From contig JAFYVA010000118.1 in the NCBI GenBank assembly GCA_017549325.1, positions 1 through 12,164 of the forward strand: DNA of 12,164 nucleotides, read 5' to 3'. Source of the DNA: Oscillospiraceae bacterium. Its GTDB lineage: Bacteria; Bacillota_A; Clostridia; Oscillospirales; Oscillospiraceae. The notes beneath the pieces were generated by a model that saw only the letters and a list, made by a program, of their open reading frames with translations, was not told the DNA's origin and searched no databases. Of this stretch, positions 5,538 through 11,365 are shown one piece after another. A program made the position numbers and the translations under genes. Positions within the stretch are counted from its first letter, which is position 1. Each line of letters begins with the position of its first letter.

Positions 5538-6382
5538 TGGCAAAGCGCAATTCCCGCAGCAAGGCAGTACTGTCTGCCTTCTTCGCCGTCATCTGTGTGG
5601 TCTATGTCATCCCCGTGTTGATGGTGCTCTTGAACTCCTTCAAGCTCAACACCTTTGTCAAGACTGCTACCTTTGCATGGCCCTCCGGCGAGATGTTTGC
5701 CGGCTGGGCGAACTTCATCAAGGGCATGACCTTCGGCAACTACCCCTTCTATAAGTCTGCTCTGTACTCTCTGATCATCACCCTGCTGGGTACGTTCCTG
5801 ATCCTGCTGTTCACCTCCATGGCCGCATGGTACATTTCCCGCGTAGACAGTGTCCTGTGCCGCGCCGTGTATTTCGGCTGCGTCTTCTCCATGGTGGTGC
5901 CCTTCCAGATGGTGATGTTCACCCTCTCCCGCACCGCCGACAAGCTGGATCTGAACACCCCCTGGACCATCCCCGTCATCTATCTGGGCTTCGGCGCAGG
6001 TCTGGCGGTATTCATGTTCGTGGGCTTCGTCAAGTCCATCCCCCTGTCCATCGAGGAAGCCGCCGCCATCGACGGCTGCGGCCCCGTGCGCACCTACTTC
6101 AATGTGGTGGTGCCCATGCTCAAGCCCACCCTCATCTCCGTGGGTATTCTGGAGATCATGTGGATCTGGAACGACTATCTGCTGCCCTATCTGGTGCTGG
6201 ACATCAACGAGTACCGCACCATCCCCATCCACATCCAGTATCTCAAGGGCAGCTACGGTACGGTGGATCTGGGCGCTACCATGGCCCTCATTCTCATGAG
6301 TATCATCCCCGTTATCGTCTTCTACCTCTGCTGCCAGAAGCACATCATCAAGGGTGTGGCCGCCGGCGCGGTGAAGGGATAA
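5537..6382 (+). CDS. Carbohydrate ABC importer permease, MalG type
   Basis: The second channel subunit has 281 residues, the usual length. Hydrophobic segments lie at roughly 11-32, 76-98, 107-129, 142-165, 198-219 and 247-266. The EAA loop is at 173-197 (EEAAAIDGCGPVRTYFNVVV, then PMLKP). The MalG-type C-terminus QKHIIKGVAAGAVKG is intact; in E. coli MalG this tail reaches into the ATPase dimer. The ATG overlaps the previous stop by one base (TAATG), with AGGAGG (5521-5526) 10 bases upstream inside the preceding gene. Partners are the lipoprotein at 3170, the MalF-type permease, and an ATPase not encoded in this cluster. Confidence 0.94.
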   Translation: MAKRNSRSKAVLSAFFAVICVVYVIPVLMVLLNSFKLNTFVKTATFAWPSGEMFAGWANFIKGMTFGNYPFYKSALYSLIITLLGTFLILLFTSMAAWYISRVDSVLCRAVYFGCVFSMVVPFQMVMFTLSRTADKLDLNTPWTIPVIYLGFGAGLAVFMFVGFVKSIPLSIEEAAAIDGCGPVRTYFNVVVPMLKPTLISVGILEIMWIWNDYLLPYLVLDINEYRTIPIHIQYLKGSYGTVDLGATMALILMSIIPVIVFYLCCQKHIIKGVAAGAVKG

Positions 6383-6393
6383 GAAAACCTCTT

Positions 6394-6419
6394 AAAGGGG
6401 GGGAGCTTCTCCCCCCTTT
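6394..6419 (+). terminator. Probable terminator after the importer operon
   Basis: An A-rich/G-run arm AAAGGGGGGGAG (6394-6405) pairs with CTCCCCCCTTT (6409-6419) around CTT, about 11-12 bp with one slipped or wobble position. It lies 11 bases after the permease stop. The following TTTAGATT is a weak U-tract, so some read-through toward malQ is plausible. Confidence 0.55.
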
Positions 6420-6434
6420 AGATTCCCCCTCTCT

Positions 6435-6591
6435 CTCTGTGCCGCGCGCTCGCAAGCTCGCACACTTACAGAGCGCAGAGTATTTTTTGCCACGGGAACC
6501 GCGGCAAAAAATGATTAAATAAGTTCCTACGCACGCCGCGAAGCAAGTCCCCTTGGGGGACATGTCGCGGCAAAAATGATTAAAAATGTTC
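6435..6591. repeat. Tandem imperfect hairpins with a 26-base direct repeat
   Basis: Three inverted repeats follow one another: CTCTGT/ACAGAG closing 6435-6473; ATTTTTTGCC..CGG / CCG..GGCAAAAAAT at 6482-6512 (one mismatch); and a nested stem at 6535-6571, GCCGCGA/TCGCGGC outside GTCCCC/GGGGAC. The last two are each followed by nearly the same sequence, CGCGGCAAAAAATGATTAAA from 6500 and CGCGGCAAAAATGATTAAAA from 6566, both running on to GTTC: an imperfect direct repeat with a period of about 66. No open reading frame with a ribosome binding site is present. Confidence 0.7.
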
Positions 6592-6607
6592 TTGGCATAC
6601 TAAAGCC

Positions 6608-6659
6608 AATGCCTCCCTTGTGTAAAGGGAGGTGCCCCGAAGGGGCGGAGGGATTGACC
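6608..6659 (+). repeat. Two-hairpin intergenic repeat, copy C
   Basis: Begins AATGCCTCCCTTGTGTAAAG and ends GGAGGGATTGACC. Stem 1 is CCTCCCTT / AAGGGAGG (6612-6619 with 6625-6632); stem 2 is GCCCC / GGGGC (6634-6638 with 6642-6646, loop GAA). Same layout as the copies at 2987-3042 and 3051-3100. Confidence 0.85.
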
Positions 6660-6685
6660 CCCTCTCCCTACCATTCACCCTACAT

Positions 6686-6721
6686 GGCAGAAAAATCGTA
6701 GATTTTTCGCCAGCATTTTTT
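6686..6721 (+). promoter_or_regulatory. Terminator-like hairpin in the malQ leader
   Basis: GAAAAATC (6690-6697) pairs with GATTTTTC (6701-6708) around GTA, extended by GGC/GCC with one bulged A. Three bases after the stem comes AT6 (6715-6721), directly before the malQ ribosome binding site AGGAG at 6722-6726. It could attenuate malQ expression or end stray read-through. No competing antiterminator fold is obvious. Confidence 0.45.
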
Positions 6722-6736
6722 AGGAGAAAGATCACT

Positions 6737-8263
6737 ATGGAACGTTCCGCTGGAATTCTGCTGTCGGTGTCCTCCCTGCCCTCGCCTTACGGCATTGGCA
6801 CCATGGGCAAGGCCGCTTACGATTTTGCCGATTTTCTCGCCGCCGCCGGCCAGAAATACTGGCAGCTGCTGCCGCTGGGTCCCACCAGCTATGGCGACTC
6901 CCCCTACCAGAGCTTCTCTACCTTCGCCGGTAACCCCTACCTCATCGATCTGGATATGCTCATCGAGGAGGGTCTGCTGGAGGAGGACGAGGTCAAGCTC
7001 CGCGATTGGGGCAGCAACGACCGCGCCGTGGACTACGGCAAGGTCTATGAAAACCGCTTTGCCGTCCTGACCCTCGCCAAGGAGCGCGGCTGGGACAAAT
7101 ATACCTCGGAGCTGGATGCCTTCATCACCGAGAACAGCCGCTGGCTGGGCGAGTATGCCCTGTACATGGCCTGCAAGCGCCACTACGGTATGCGCGCCTG
7201 GACGGAGTGGCCCGACGACATCCGCCTGCGCAAGGCCGAGGCCATGGAGGCACACCGCGTAGCACTCAAAGAGGACATCGAGCTGTTTATCTTCATCCAG
7301 TTCCTCTTCTTCCGCCAGTGGAACACCCTGCGCGAATACCTCCACGAGAAGGGCATTCAGGTCATCGGCGACCTGCCCATCTATGTGCCGCTGGACAGCG
7401 CCGATGTGTGGGCCGAGCCCCAGTTCTTCCAGATGGACGATCAGTGCGTCCCCACCGCCGTCAGCGGTGTGCCGCCGGATTATTTCAGCGCCGACGGTCA
7501 GCTCTGGGGTACGCCTCTGTACGATTGGAGCACCATGAAGGCCGACGGCTACGGCTGGTGGATCCGCCGCATCGACGGCGCCGGCAAGCTCTACGATGTG
7601 ATCCGCATCGACCACTTCCGCGGCCTTGACGAGTACTGGGCCGTGCCTTACGGCGAGACCACCGCCCGCAACGGCCAGTGGCTCCCCGGCCCCGGCATGG
7701 ATCTGGTGGGCGCGCTCAACGGCTGGTTCCGCAACCTCAGCTTTATCGCCGAGGATCTGGGCTATCCCACCCCCGGCGTGGCCCGTCTGCTCCACGACAG
7801 CGGCTGGCCCGGCATGAAGGTGCTGCAGTTCGCCTTTGACTCCCGCGACTCCAGCAGCTACCTGCCCCACAGCTATCCCCGTCACTGCGTCTGCTACACC
7901 GGCACCCACGACAACGCGCCTCTGGAGATGTGGCGCCGCGAGGCAGCCCCCGCCGACATCGCCTACGCCACGGAGTATCTCGGCCTGAGCGAGCGCGAGG
8001 GCTTCAACTGGGGCATCCTCCGGGGCGGTCTCGGCAGCGTGGCCGATCTGTTCGTGGCACAGATGCAGGACTATCTGGGTCTGGGTATGGGACACCGCAT
8101 GAACACCCCCGGCGAGAGCGCCGGCAACTGGCAGTGGCGTATGCTCCCGGACGAGGCAAGCGATGCCCTCGCCGCGAAGATCCGCCGTATGTGCGAGAAC
8201 TACGACCGCTGCGCAAAGCTCGTTGTGGAATCCGCCACCGAAGCCACCGCAGAAGAAGAATAA
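6737..8263 (+). CDS. malQ: 4-alpha-glucanotransferase (amylomaltase, GH77)
   Basis: A cytoplasmic enzyme that transfers alpha-1,4-glucan segments between maltodextrins, releasing glucose and making longer chains for phosphorolysis. At 508 residues it has the typical bacterial length. Near the N-terminus are GILLSVSSLPSPYGIG and LLPLGPTSYGDSPYQSFSTF. The catalytic residues of GH77 are all visible: nucleophile Asp292 in RIDHFRG, acid/base Glu339 in FIAEDLG, and transition-state Asp392 in YTGTHDN. Their spacing matches Thermus amylomaltase (293/340/395). The ATG at 6737 has AGGAG 10 bases upstream; an upstream in-frame start at 6632 lies in repeat DNA and is rejected. It follows the importer by 354 bases on the same strand, and no convincing promoter of its own was found, so it may depend on read-through. 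It completes a maltodextrin uptake-and-processing module. Confidence 0.97.
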   Translation: MERSAGILLSVSSLPSPYGIGTMGKAAYDFADFLAAAGQKYWQLLPLGPTSYGDSPYQSFSTFAGNPYLIDLDMLIEEGLLEEDEVKLRDWGSNDRAVDYGKVYENRFAVLTLAKERGWDKYTSELDAFITENSRWLGEYALYMACKRHYGMRAWTEWPDDIRLRKAEAMEAHRVALKEDIELFIFIQFLFFRQWNTLREYLHEKGIQVIGDLPIYVPLDSADVWAEPQFFQMDDQCVPTAVSGVPPDYFSADGQLWGTPLYDWSTMKADGYGWWIRRIDGAGKLYDVIRIDHFRGLDEYWAVPYGETTARNGQWLPGPGMDLVGALNGWFRNLSFIAEDLGYPTPGVARLLHDSGWPGMKVLQFAFDSRDSSSYLPHSYPRHCVCYTGTHDNAPLEMWRREAAPADIAYATEYLGLSEREGFNWGILRGGLGSVADLFVAQMQDYLGLGMGHRMNTPGESAGNWQWRMLPDEASDALAAKIRRMCENYDRCAKLVVESATEATAEEE

Positions 8264-8268
8264 TACAT

Positions 8269-8303
8269 AAAAAGAAGAGAGCCTGCACGGCTCTCTTCTT
8301 TTT
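8269..8303 (+). terminator. Intrinsic terminator of malQ
   Basis: A perfect 15-bp stem, AAAAAGAAGAGAGCC (8269-8283) with GGCTCTCTTCTTTTT (8289-8303), loop TGCAC, continuing in T's. It starts 5 bases after the malQ stop codon. Confidence 0.95.
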
Positions 8304-8316
8304 TGTTTTTCATATG

Positions 8317-8366
8317 GCTATTAAGCAAAAAAGACGCCCGAAGGCGTCTTTTTTTCGCTTAATAGC
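8317..8366 (-). terminator. Terminator of the uracil permease gene, with extended stem
   Basis: The core is a perfect 12-bp stem (8327-8338 with 8343-8354). On the minus strand its loop is C(TTCG)G, the extra-stable tetraloop, and it is followed by TTTTTT. The stem continues outside a two-base slip as GCTATTAAGC / GCTTAATAGC (8317-8326 with 8357-8366), which includes the permease stop codon and the two bases of coding sequence before it and beyond. Its partner at 8269-8303 serves the convergent malQ. Confidence 0.92.
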
Positions 8367-9690
8367 TACCCAGGTCGGCAGCCTTGTCGCCCTCGGCGTT
8401 GGCACCGAACTCATAGTCGTTGCCGGGGAGGACGGCGTTGAACACCACGCCCAGGATGGCGGCGATGGCGAGGCCGGACAGGGTGATGGCAGCGCCGCCC
8501 ACGGTGAAGGTGATACCACCCACGGAGCTGAAGCCCAGACCGGAGACGAAGATGACGGCGGCGATGATCAGGTTGCGGGACTTGGTCAGGTCGACCTTAT
8601 TCTCCACGATGTTGCGCACACCGACAGCGGAGATCATACCGTAGAGGATGAAGCTGACACCGCCGACGATGGCAGCGGGGATGGAGTTGACCAGTGCGTC
8701 GAACTTGGGAGAGAAGCTGAGGATGATGGCGAAGTAGGCAGCCAGACGGACGACACGGGGATCGTACACCTTGCTCAGTGCCAGCACGCCGGTGTTCTCA
8801 CCGTAGGTGGTGTTGGCGGGGCCGCCGAAGAAGCCGGCAAGGGCGGTAGCCAGACCGTCGCCCAGCAGCGTGCGGTGCAGACCGGGATCGCCGATGAAGT
8901 TCTTACCGGTGGTGGAGGAGATGGCGGAGACGTCGCCGATGTGCTCCATCATGGCAGCGATGGCGATGGGAGCCATCACGAGGATGGCGGAGATGTCGAA
9001 CTTAGCGATGACGAACTGCTGCAGACCCACAAACTGAGCGCTGTTGACGGCGGTGAAGTCCACCTGACCGGCGATGAGGGCCACGATGTAGCTGACCACC
9101 ACACCCAGCAGGATGGGGATGATCTTGATCATGCCCTTACCCCAGATGTTGGCCACCACGACCACCACGATGGCCACAACAGCCAGCCACCAGCAGGTCA
9201 TGACGTTAGACACGGCGGAGCCGGCCAGGTTCAGACCGATGAGGATGATGATGGGACCGGTGACGATGGGGGGGAAGAAACGCATGACCTTCTTGGCGCC
9301 CACCAGCTTGAACAGCAGGGCCAGCACCAGATACAGGCCGCCGGCGACGACGATACCGCCCAGTGCGTAGGCCAGCTTCAGCTGGGGATCCATACCCTCA
9401 TAGGAAGGCAGGGTAGCCACGGTAGAGAAGCCGCCCAGATAGGCGAAGGAGGAGCCCAGGAACGCGGGCACCTTGAACTTGGTGCAGATGTGGAACAGGA
9501 TGGTGCCCAGACCGGCCATCAGCAGCGTCGTCTGGATGCTCAGGGGCAGGCCGTAACCCTGCACGAGGATGGGGACGAGAACGGTAGCGCCGAACATGGC
9601 GAACAGGTGCTGCAGACCCAGCACCAGCATGCGGGGCGTACCCAGCGTGCGTGCGTCGTAGATGGCCTCCTGGCCAAGACCTTTTTTCAT
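8359..9690 (-). CDS. uraA: Uracil permease, NCS2 (nucleobase/ascorbate) family
   Basis: A membrane transporter that imports uracil with protons, supplying pyrimidine salvage. The 443-residue protein is rich in hydrophobic segments, as expected for the 14-segment NCS2 fold. Motifs include LGLQHLFAMFGATVLVP at 24-40, VTGPIIILIGLNL, AMMEHIGDVSAIS around 246-258 and GGPANTTYGENTGVLALSKV at 289-308. Glu249 and Glu298 have the same 49-residue spacing as the uracil-binding Glu241 and Glu290 of E. coli UraA. The ATG at 9690 is chosen because AGAGGA lies 9 bases upstream; an in-frame ATG at 9720 has no ribosome binding site and overlaps the leader terminator's tail. The roughly 150-base leader holds a small reading frame and an attenuator-type terminator, so expression probably responds to pyrimidine supply. 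Confidence 0.96.
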   Translation of the reverse strand: MKKGLGQEAIYDARTLGTPRMLVLGLQHLFAMFGATVLVPILVQGYGLPLSIQTTLLMAGLGTILFHICTKFKVPAFLGSSFAYLGGFSTVATLPSYEGMDPQLKLAYALGGIVVAGGLYLVLALLFKLVGAKKVMRFFPPIVTGPIIILIGLNLAGSAVSNVMTCWWLAVVAIVVVVVANIWGKGMIKIIPILLGVVVSYIVALIAGQVDFTAVNSAQFVGLQQFVIAKFDISAILVMAPIAIAAMMEHIGDVSAISSTTGKNFIGDPGLHRTLLGDGLATALAGFFGGPANTTYGENTGVLALSKVYDPRVVRLAAYFAIILSFSPKFDALVNSIPAAIVGGVSFILYGMISAVGVRNIVENKVDLTKSRNLIIAAVIFVSGLGFSSVGGITFTVGGAAITLSGLAIAAILGVVFNAVLPGNDYEFGANAEGDKAADLGSY

Positions 9691-9720
9691 TTGCGATTTT
9701 CCTCTCTTTCTTTCAAACAT

Positions 9721-9749
9721 AAAAAAATGACCGATGAAATCATCGGTCA
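9721..9749 (-). terminator. Leader attenuator terminator of uracil permease
   Basis: On the minus strand TGACCGATGA (9749-9740) pairs perfectly with TCATCGGTCA (9737-9728), effectively a 9-bp stem with an ATTT loop, followed at once by seven T's (9727-9721). It lies between the promoter and the permease gene, so transcription must get past it. The first three bases of the stem are the stop codon of the leader reading frame. Confidence 0.9.
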
Positions 9750-9815
9750 GGGATTACAAACAGAAACACCAATAGAGGGAACGGCAGTGGCAGTGCAGGT
9801 GATCGTCAGCATCAT
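9747..9815 (-). CDS. Putative leader peptide of uracil permease (22 aa)
   Basis: A short frame, too small for standard gene calling, opens with two ATGs (9815 and 9812). GGGAGG (complement of 9824-9829) lies 8 bases before the first. It encodes 22 residues starting MMLTITCTATAV and ending VCNP, then TGA at 9749-9747. There is no run of one amino acid, so charged-tRNA sensing is unlikely. The second half is U-rich and the stop codon is the first triplet of the terminator stem, so a ribosome arriving there would prevent the hairpin. This matches the plan of E. coli pyrBI, where low UTP slows RNA polymerase in a U-rich leader and lets the ribosome catch up. Translation is inferred, not shown. 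Confidence 0.6.
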   Translation of the reverse strand: MMLTITCTATAVPSIGVSVCNP

Positions 9816-9831
9816 ATCCGTATCCTCCCTC
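9775..9831 (-). promoter_or_regulatory. Leader RNA fold that would cover the leader peptide's ribosome binding site
   Basis: On the minus strand GAGGGA (9831-9826) and ACGG (9821-9818) are complementary to the continuous stretch CCGTTCCCTC (9784-9775), giving 10 pairs with a 4-base bulge. The pairing hides most of the GGGAGG site of the small reading frame. It may be a second conformation that shuts off leader translation. Confidence 0.4.
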
Positions 9832-9847
9832 GTGATTTTTCTTGCCT

Positions 9848-9876
9848 ATTATACGAGTCAAATATTAAAAATTCAA
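9848..9876 (-). promoter_or_regulatory. Promoter of uracil permease
   Basis: On the minus strand TTGAAT (complement of 9871-9876), a 17-base spacer and a perfect TATAAT (complement of 9848-9853). The predicted start near 9841 gives a leader of about 150 bases before the permease ATG. Confidence 0.85.
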
Positions 9877-9959
9877 GCACCTTCTTCCATAATTTCTGTC
9901 AAATTTCGCGGGCAGGATTTAGCGGTTTTGCACAAGTGCCAACGCACTTCCCCCTACCC

Positions 9960-10006
9960 AAAAAACATCCCCCTCTTTTGCCCTTTGGCGGGCAAAGGAA
10001 GGGGAT
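9960..10006 (-). terminator. Intrinsic terminator of the amidase-like gene
   Basis: On the minus strand a 17-base arm (10006-9990, ATCCCCTTCCTTTGCCC) pairs with GGGCAAAAGAGGGGGAT (9983-9967) with one wobble and one mismatch, followed by GTTTTTT (9966-9960). It lies 26 bases after the stop codon. Confidence 0.88.
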
Positions 10007-10032
10007 ATCTCAGCGTTTGTAAAGGCGGTCGA

Positions 10033-11286
10033 TCAGCCGTTCCAACCGATGATCTTAATGAGCCGGTGGAAGGTGTAGTAGTAGGCTCCGGCGGGGAAAT
10101 CCCGGTAGTTGGTGGTGTTGCAGGAGATGAGGTAGTCCACCACCTGACCGTCCTCGTCAAAGACCACATCGGAGATAATGGTGGTGTGGCGGTGGTCGCC
10201 GTCAAAGCCCACGATCAGCACATCGCCCACCTCGCCGGTATAGTATCCCGCCTCGGTGTCGGCCACAAGGCCGAAGCCCTCATTCTTGCGGCAGTAGTCG
10301 TAGAATCGTCCCACATTGATCCACGAAAGATCCAAATCGTTCTGTCCGTCCCAGTACCACTCCTCATCGCCCCGCTCATCCTCGGGGATACCGCCGGCCA
10401 GCAGCACCTGCGAGCCGAAGTTCATGCAGTTGCCGCCCACGGCATCGTAAGCGTACCACTCGTCGTTGCGCTTGCCGCAGTACTCGTAGAGATACGCCAG
10501 CGCGGCGTTGCGGTCATAGGGATGCTCTGCCGAGAGATGGACGGTGGCCTTCTCCCCCCGGGTCAGCTGGCGGCGCTCGATGGAACGGAGGATATACTCG
10601 ATGTTGGCATCGTACCCGCTGCCCTCGGCGTAGGTGAAGGAGAAGTAGGGGTTGTCGTCAGCCTCGTGGTGGTAGAGCTTCAGCGTCTCGCCGCGGGTGT
10701 CGAAGATAAAGATGTGGGGCAGGTCATAGAGAATGGAGTCGGTGTCGGCTGTGGCGGCGAAGTTCATCACCGTATTCTCGTTGGCCTCCACCCGCAAAAA
10801 GCCGTCCTCCTGCTCCACATCGGTGACGGTGAGGACATAGTCCACCTCCGGCATCCGCAGGTCGGTGAGCGCCGCCTTACGGATGGCAATGAGGGTGCGG
10901 AGGGATGCCTCATGCTGCAGCTGCTCCCCCTCCTCGGTGAACAGACCCGACAGATCGGGCTCTTCAAAAGCGGCAAGAGGCTGATACCACGCGTCCATAA
11001 ATTCGCCCATGAGGATGGTGTGTTCCTCTGTGAGGGGTGCGCCTGCGGGATCAACAAAGCCATTCACCCGAGAGGTAAAGGGCTCGGCCTCGTCGGGGAC
11101 GGGGTCAGACCCATCGGGGGTGCTCGTCACGGGAGGCAGGGGGGTGTTCACATCCTCCACAGGGAGATGGCTCTCGGCCTGCATCTTGGACCAATAGCCG
11201 TAGCCAAGAGCGGCAATAACGGCCAGCAGGATGAGAATGATGACCACAAAAGGCCACACGCGGCGTGTCGTTTTTTCCTGTCGCAT
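10033..11286 (-). CDS. Membrane-anchored protein with C-terminal amidase-like (Amidase_6, papain-fold) domain
   Basis: The 417-residue protein has a basic N-terminus, one hydrophobic segment at about 11-31 (WPFVVIILILLAVIAALGYG), a Pro/Asp/Thr-rich linker at 40-70, a middle region of about 170 residues that I do not recognise, and a C-terminal domain. That domain starts YDRNAALAYLYEYCGKRNDE and contains GGNCMNFGSQVLLAGGIP, with candidate catalytic Cys287, and GDVLIVGFDGDHRHTTIISD, with candidate His365/His367. This is the layout of the putative amidase domain (Amidase_6), whose usual motif is GGDCTNFxSQ; here Asp is Asn and Thr is Met. The topology places the domain outside the cell, so a cell-wall peptide is a reasonable but unproven substrate. 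AGGAGG sits 8 bases before the ATG, and the gene has its own promoter and terminator. Confidence 0.85.
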   Translation of the reverse strand: MRQEKTTRRVWPFVVIILILLAVIAALGYGYWSKMQAESHLPVEDVNTPLPPVTSTPDGSDPVPDEAEPFTSRVNGFVDPAGAPLTEEHTILMGEFMDAWYQPLAAFEEPDLSGLFTEEGEQLQHEASLRTLIAIRKAALTDLRMPEVDYVLTVTDVEQEDGFLRVEANENTVMNFAATADTDSILYDLPHIFIFDTRGETLKLYHHEADDNPYFSFTYAEGSGYDANIEYILRSIERRQLTRGEKATVHLSAEHPYDRNAALAYLYEYCGKRNDEWYAYDAVGGNCMNFGSQVLLAGGIPEDERGDEEWYWDGQNDLDLSWINVGRFYDYCRKNEGFGLVADTEAGYYTGEVGDVLIVGFDGDHRHTTIISDVVFDEDGQVVDYLISCNTTNYRDFPAGAYYYTFHRLIKIIGWNG

Positions 11287-11312
11287 TGAAAATTCCTCCT
11301 CTCTTCTCTCTC

Positions 11313-11321
11313 AGTATACCA
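11313..11321 (-). promoter_or_regulatory. Extended -10 promoter of the amidase-like gene
   Basis: On the minus strand TGGTATACT (complement of 11313-11321) combines the TGn extension with TATACT. No good -35 hexamer is visible at 16-18 bases; that space holds the hairpin at 11326-11353. The predicted start is about 20 bases before the start codon. Confidence 0.55.
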
Positions 11322-11325
11322 ATTT

Positions 11326-11353
11326 GGGCGCGTTGCAAACACGCAACGCGCCC
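11326..11353 (-). terminator. GC-rich hairpin at the 3' end of rny
   Basis: GGGCGCGTTGC (11326-11336) and GCAACGCGCCC (11343-11353) form a perfect 11-bp stem with a 6-base loop, 12 bases after the rny stop. No U-tract follows on either strand (AAATTGG on the minus strand), so it is a weak terminator or an mRNA-end stabiliser. Confidence 0.55.
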
Positions 11354-11365
11354 AGTCGAAGATGT

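Noticed and set aside
6348..6563. A 71-codon minus-strand frame in the hairpin-rich spacer
   Set aside because: It is made of repeat and hairpin sequence, overlaps the permease 3' end, and has a Ser/Arg/Gly-rich product without any motif.
6500..6591. Direct repeats resembling the start of a CRISPR array
   Set aside because: Only two units, imperfect, with an intervening hairpin rather than a unique spacer, and no cas genes.
6654..6686. TTGACC...TACATG as a malQ promoter
   Set aside because: The spacer is 21 bases, too long for SigA, and the -10 is poor.
6690..6708. Palindrome GAAAAATC-GTA-GATTTTTC as a second site for the LacI-type regulator
   Set aside because: Half-site spacing and core differ from the operator at 1900-1925 (no ACG), and it reads better as an RNA hairpin with a following T-run.
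6680..8095. A 471-codon minus-strand frame opposite malQ
   Set aside because: Shadow of malQ caused by codon bias; composition rich in Ala/Val/Gly/His with no domain, and the sense strand has every GH77 catalytic residue.
9823..9836. Possible PyrR-binding loop in the uracil permease leader (TCACGAGGGAGGAT)
   Set aside because: The resemblance to the PyrR loop consensus is only the purine-rich GAGG portion; spacing and flanking stem do not fit, and the GGGAGG is better explained as the leader frame's ribosome binding site.
7930..11289. A 1119-codon open frame on the plus strand crossing malQ, uracil permease and the amidase-like gene
   Set aside because: It is antisense to two well-supported minus-strand genes and out of frame with malQ, crosses three strong terminators, and its product is a low-complexity Gly/Asp/His/Val-rich string typical of the opposite strand of GC-rich genes.
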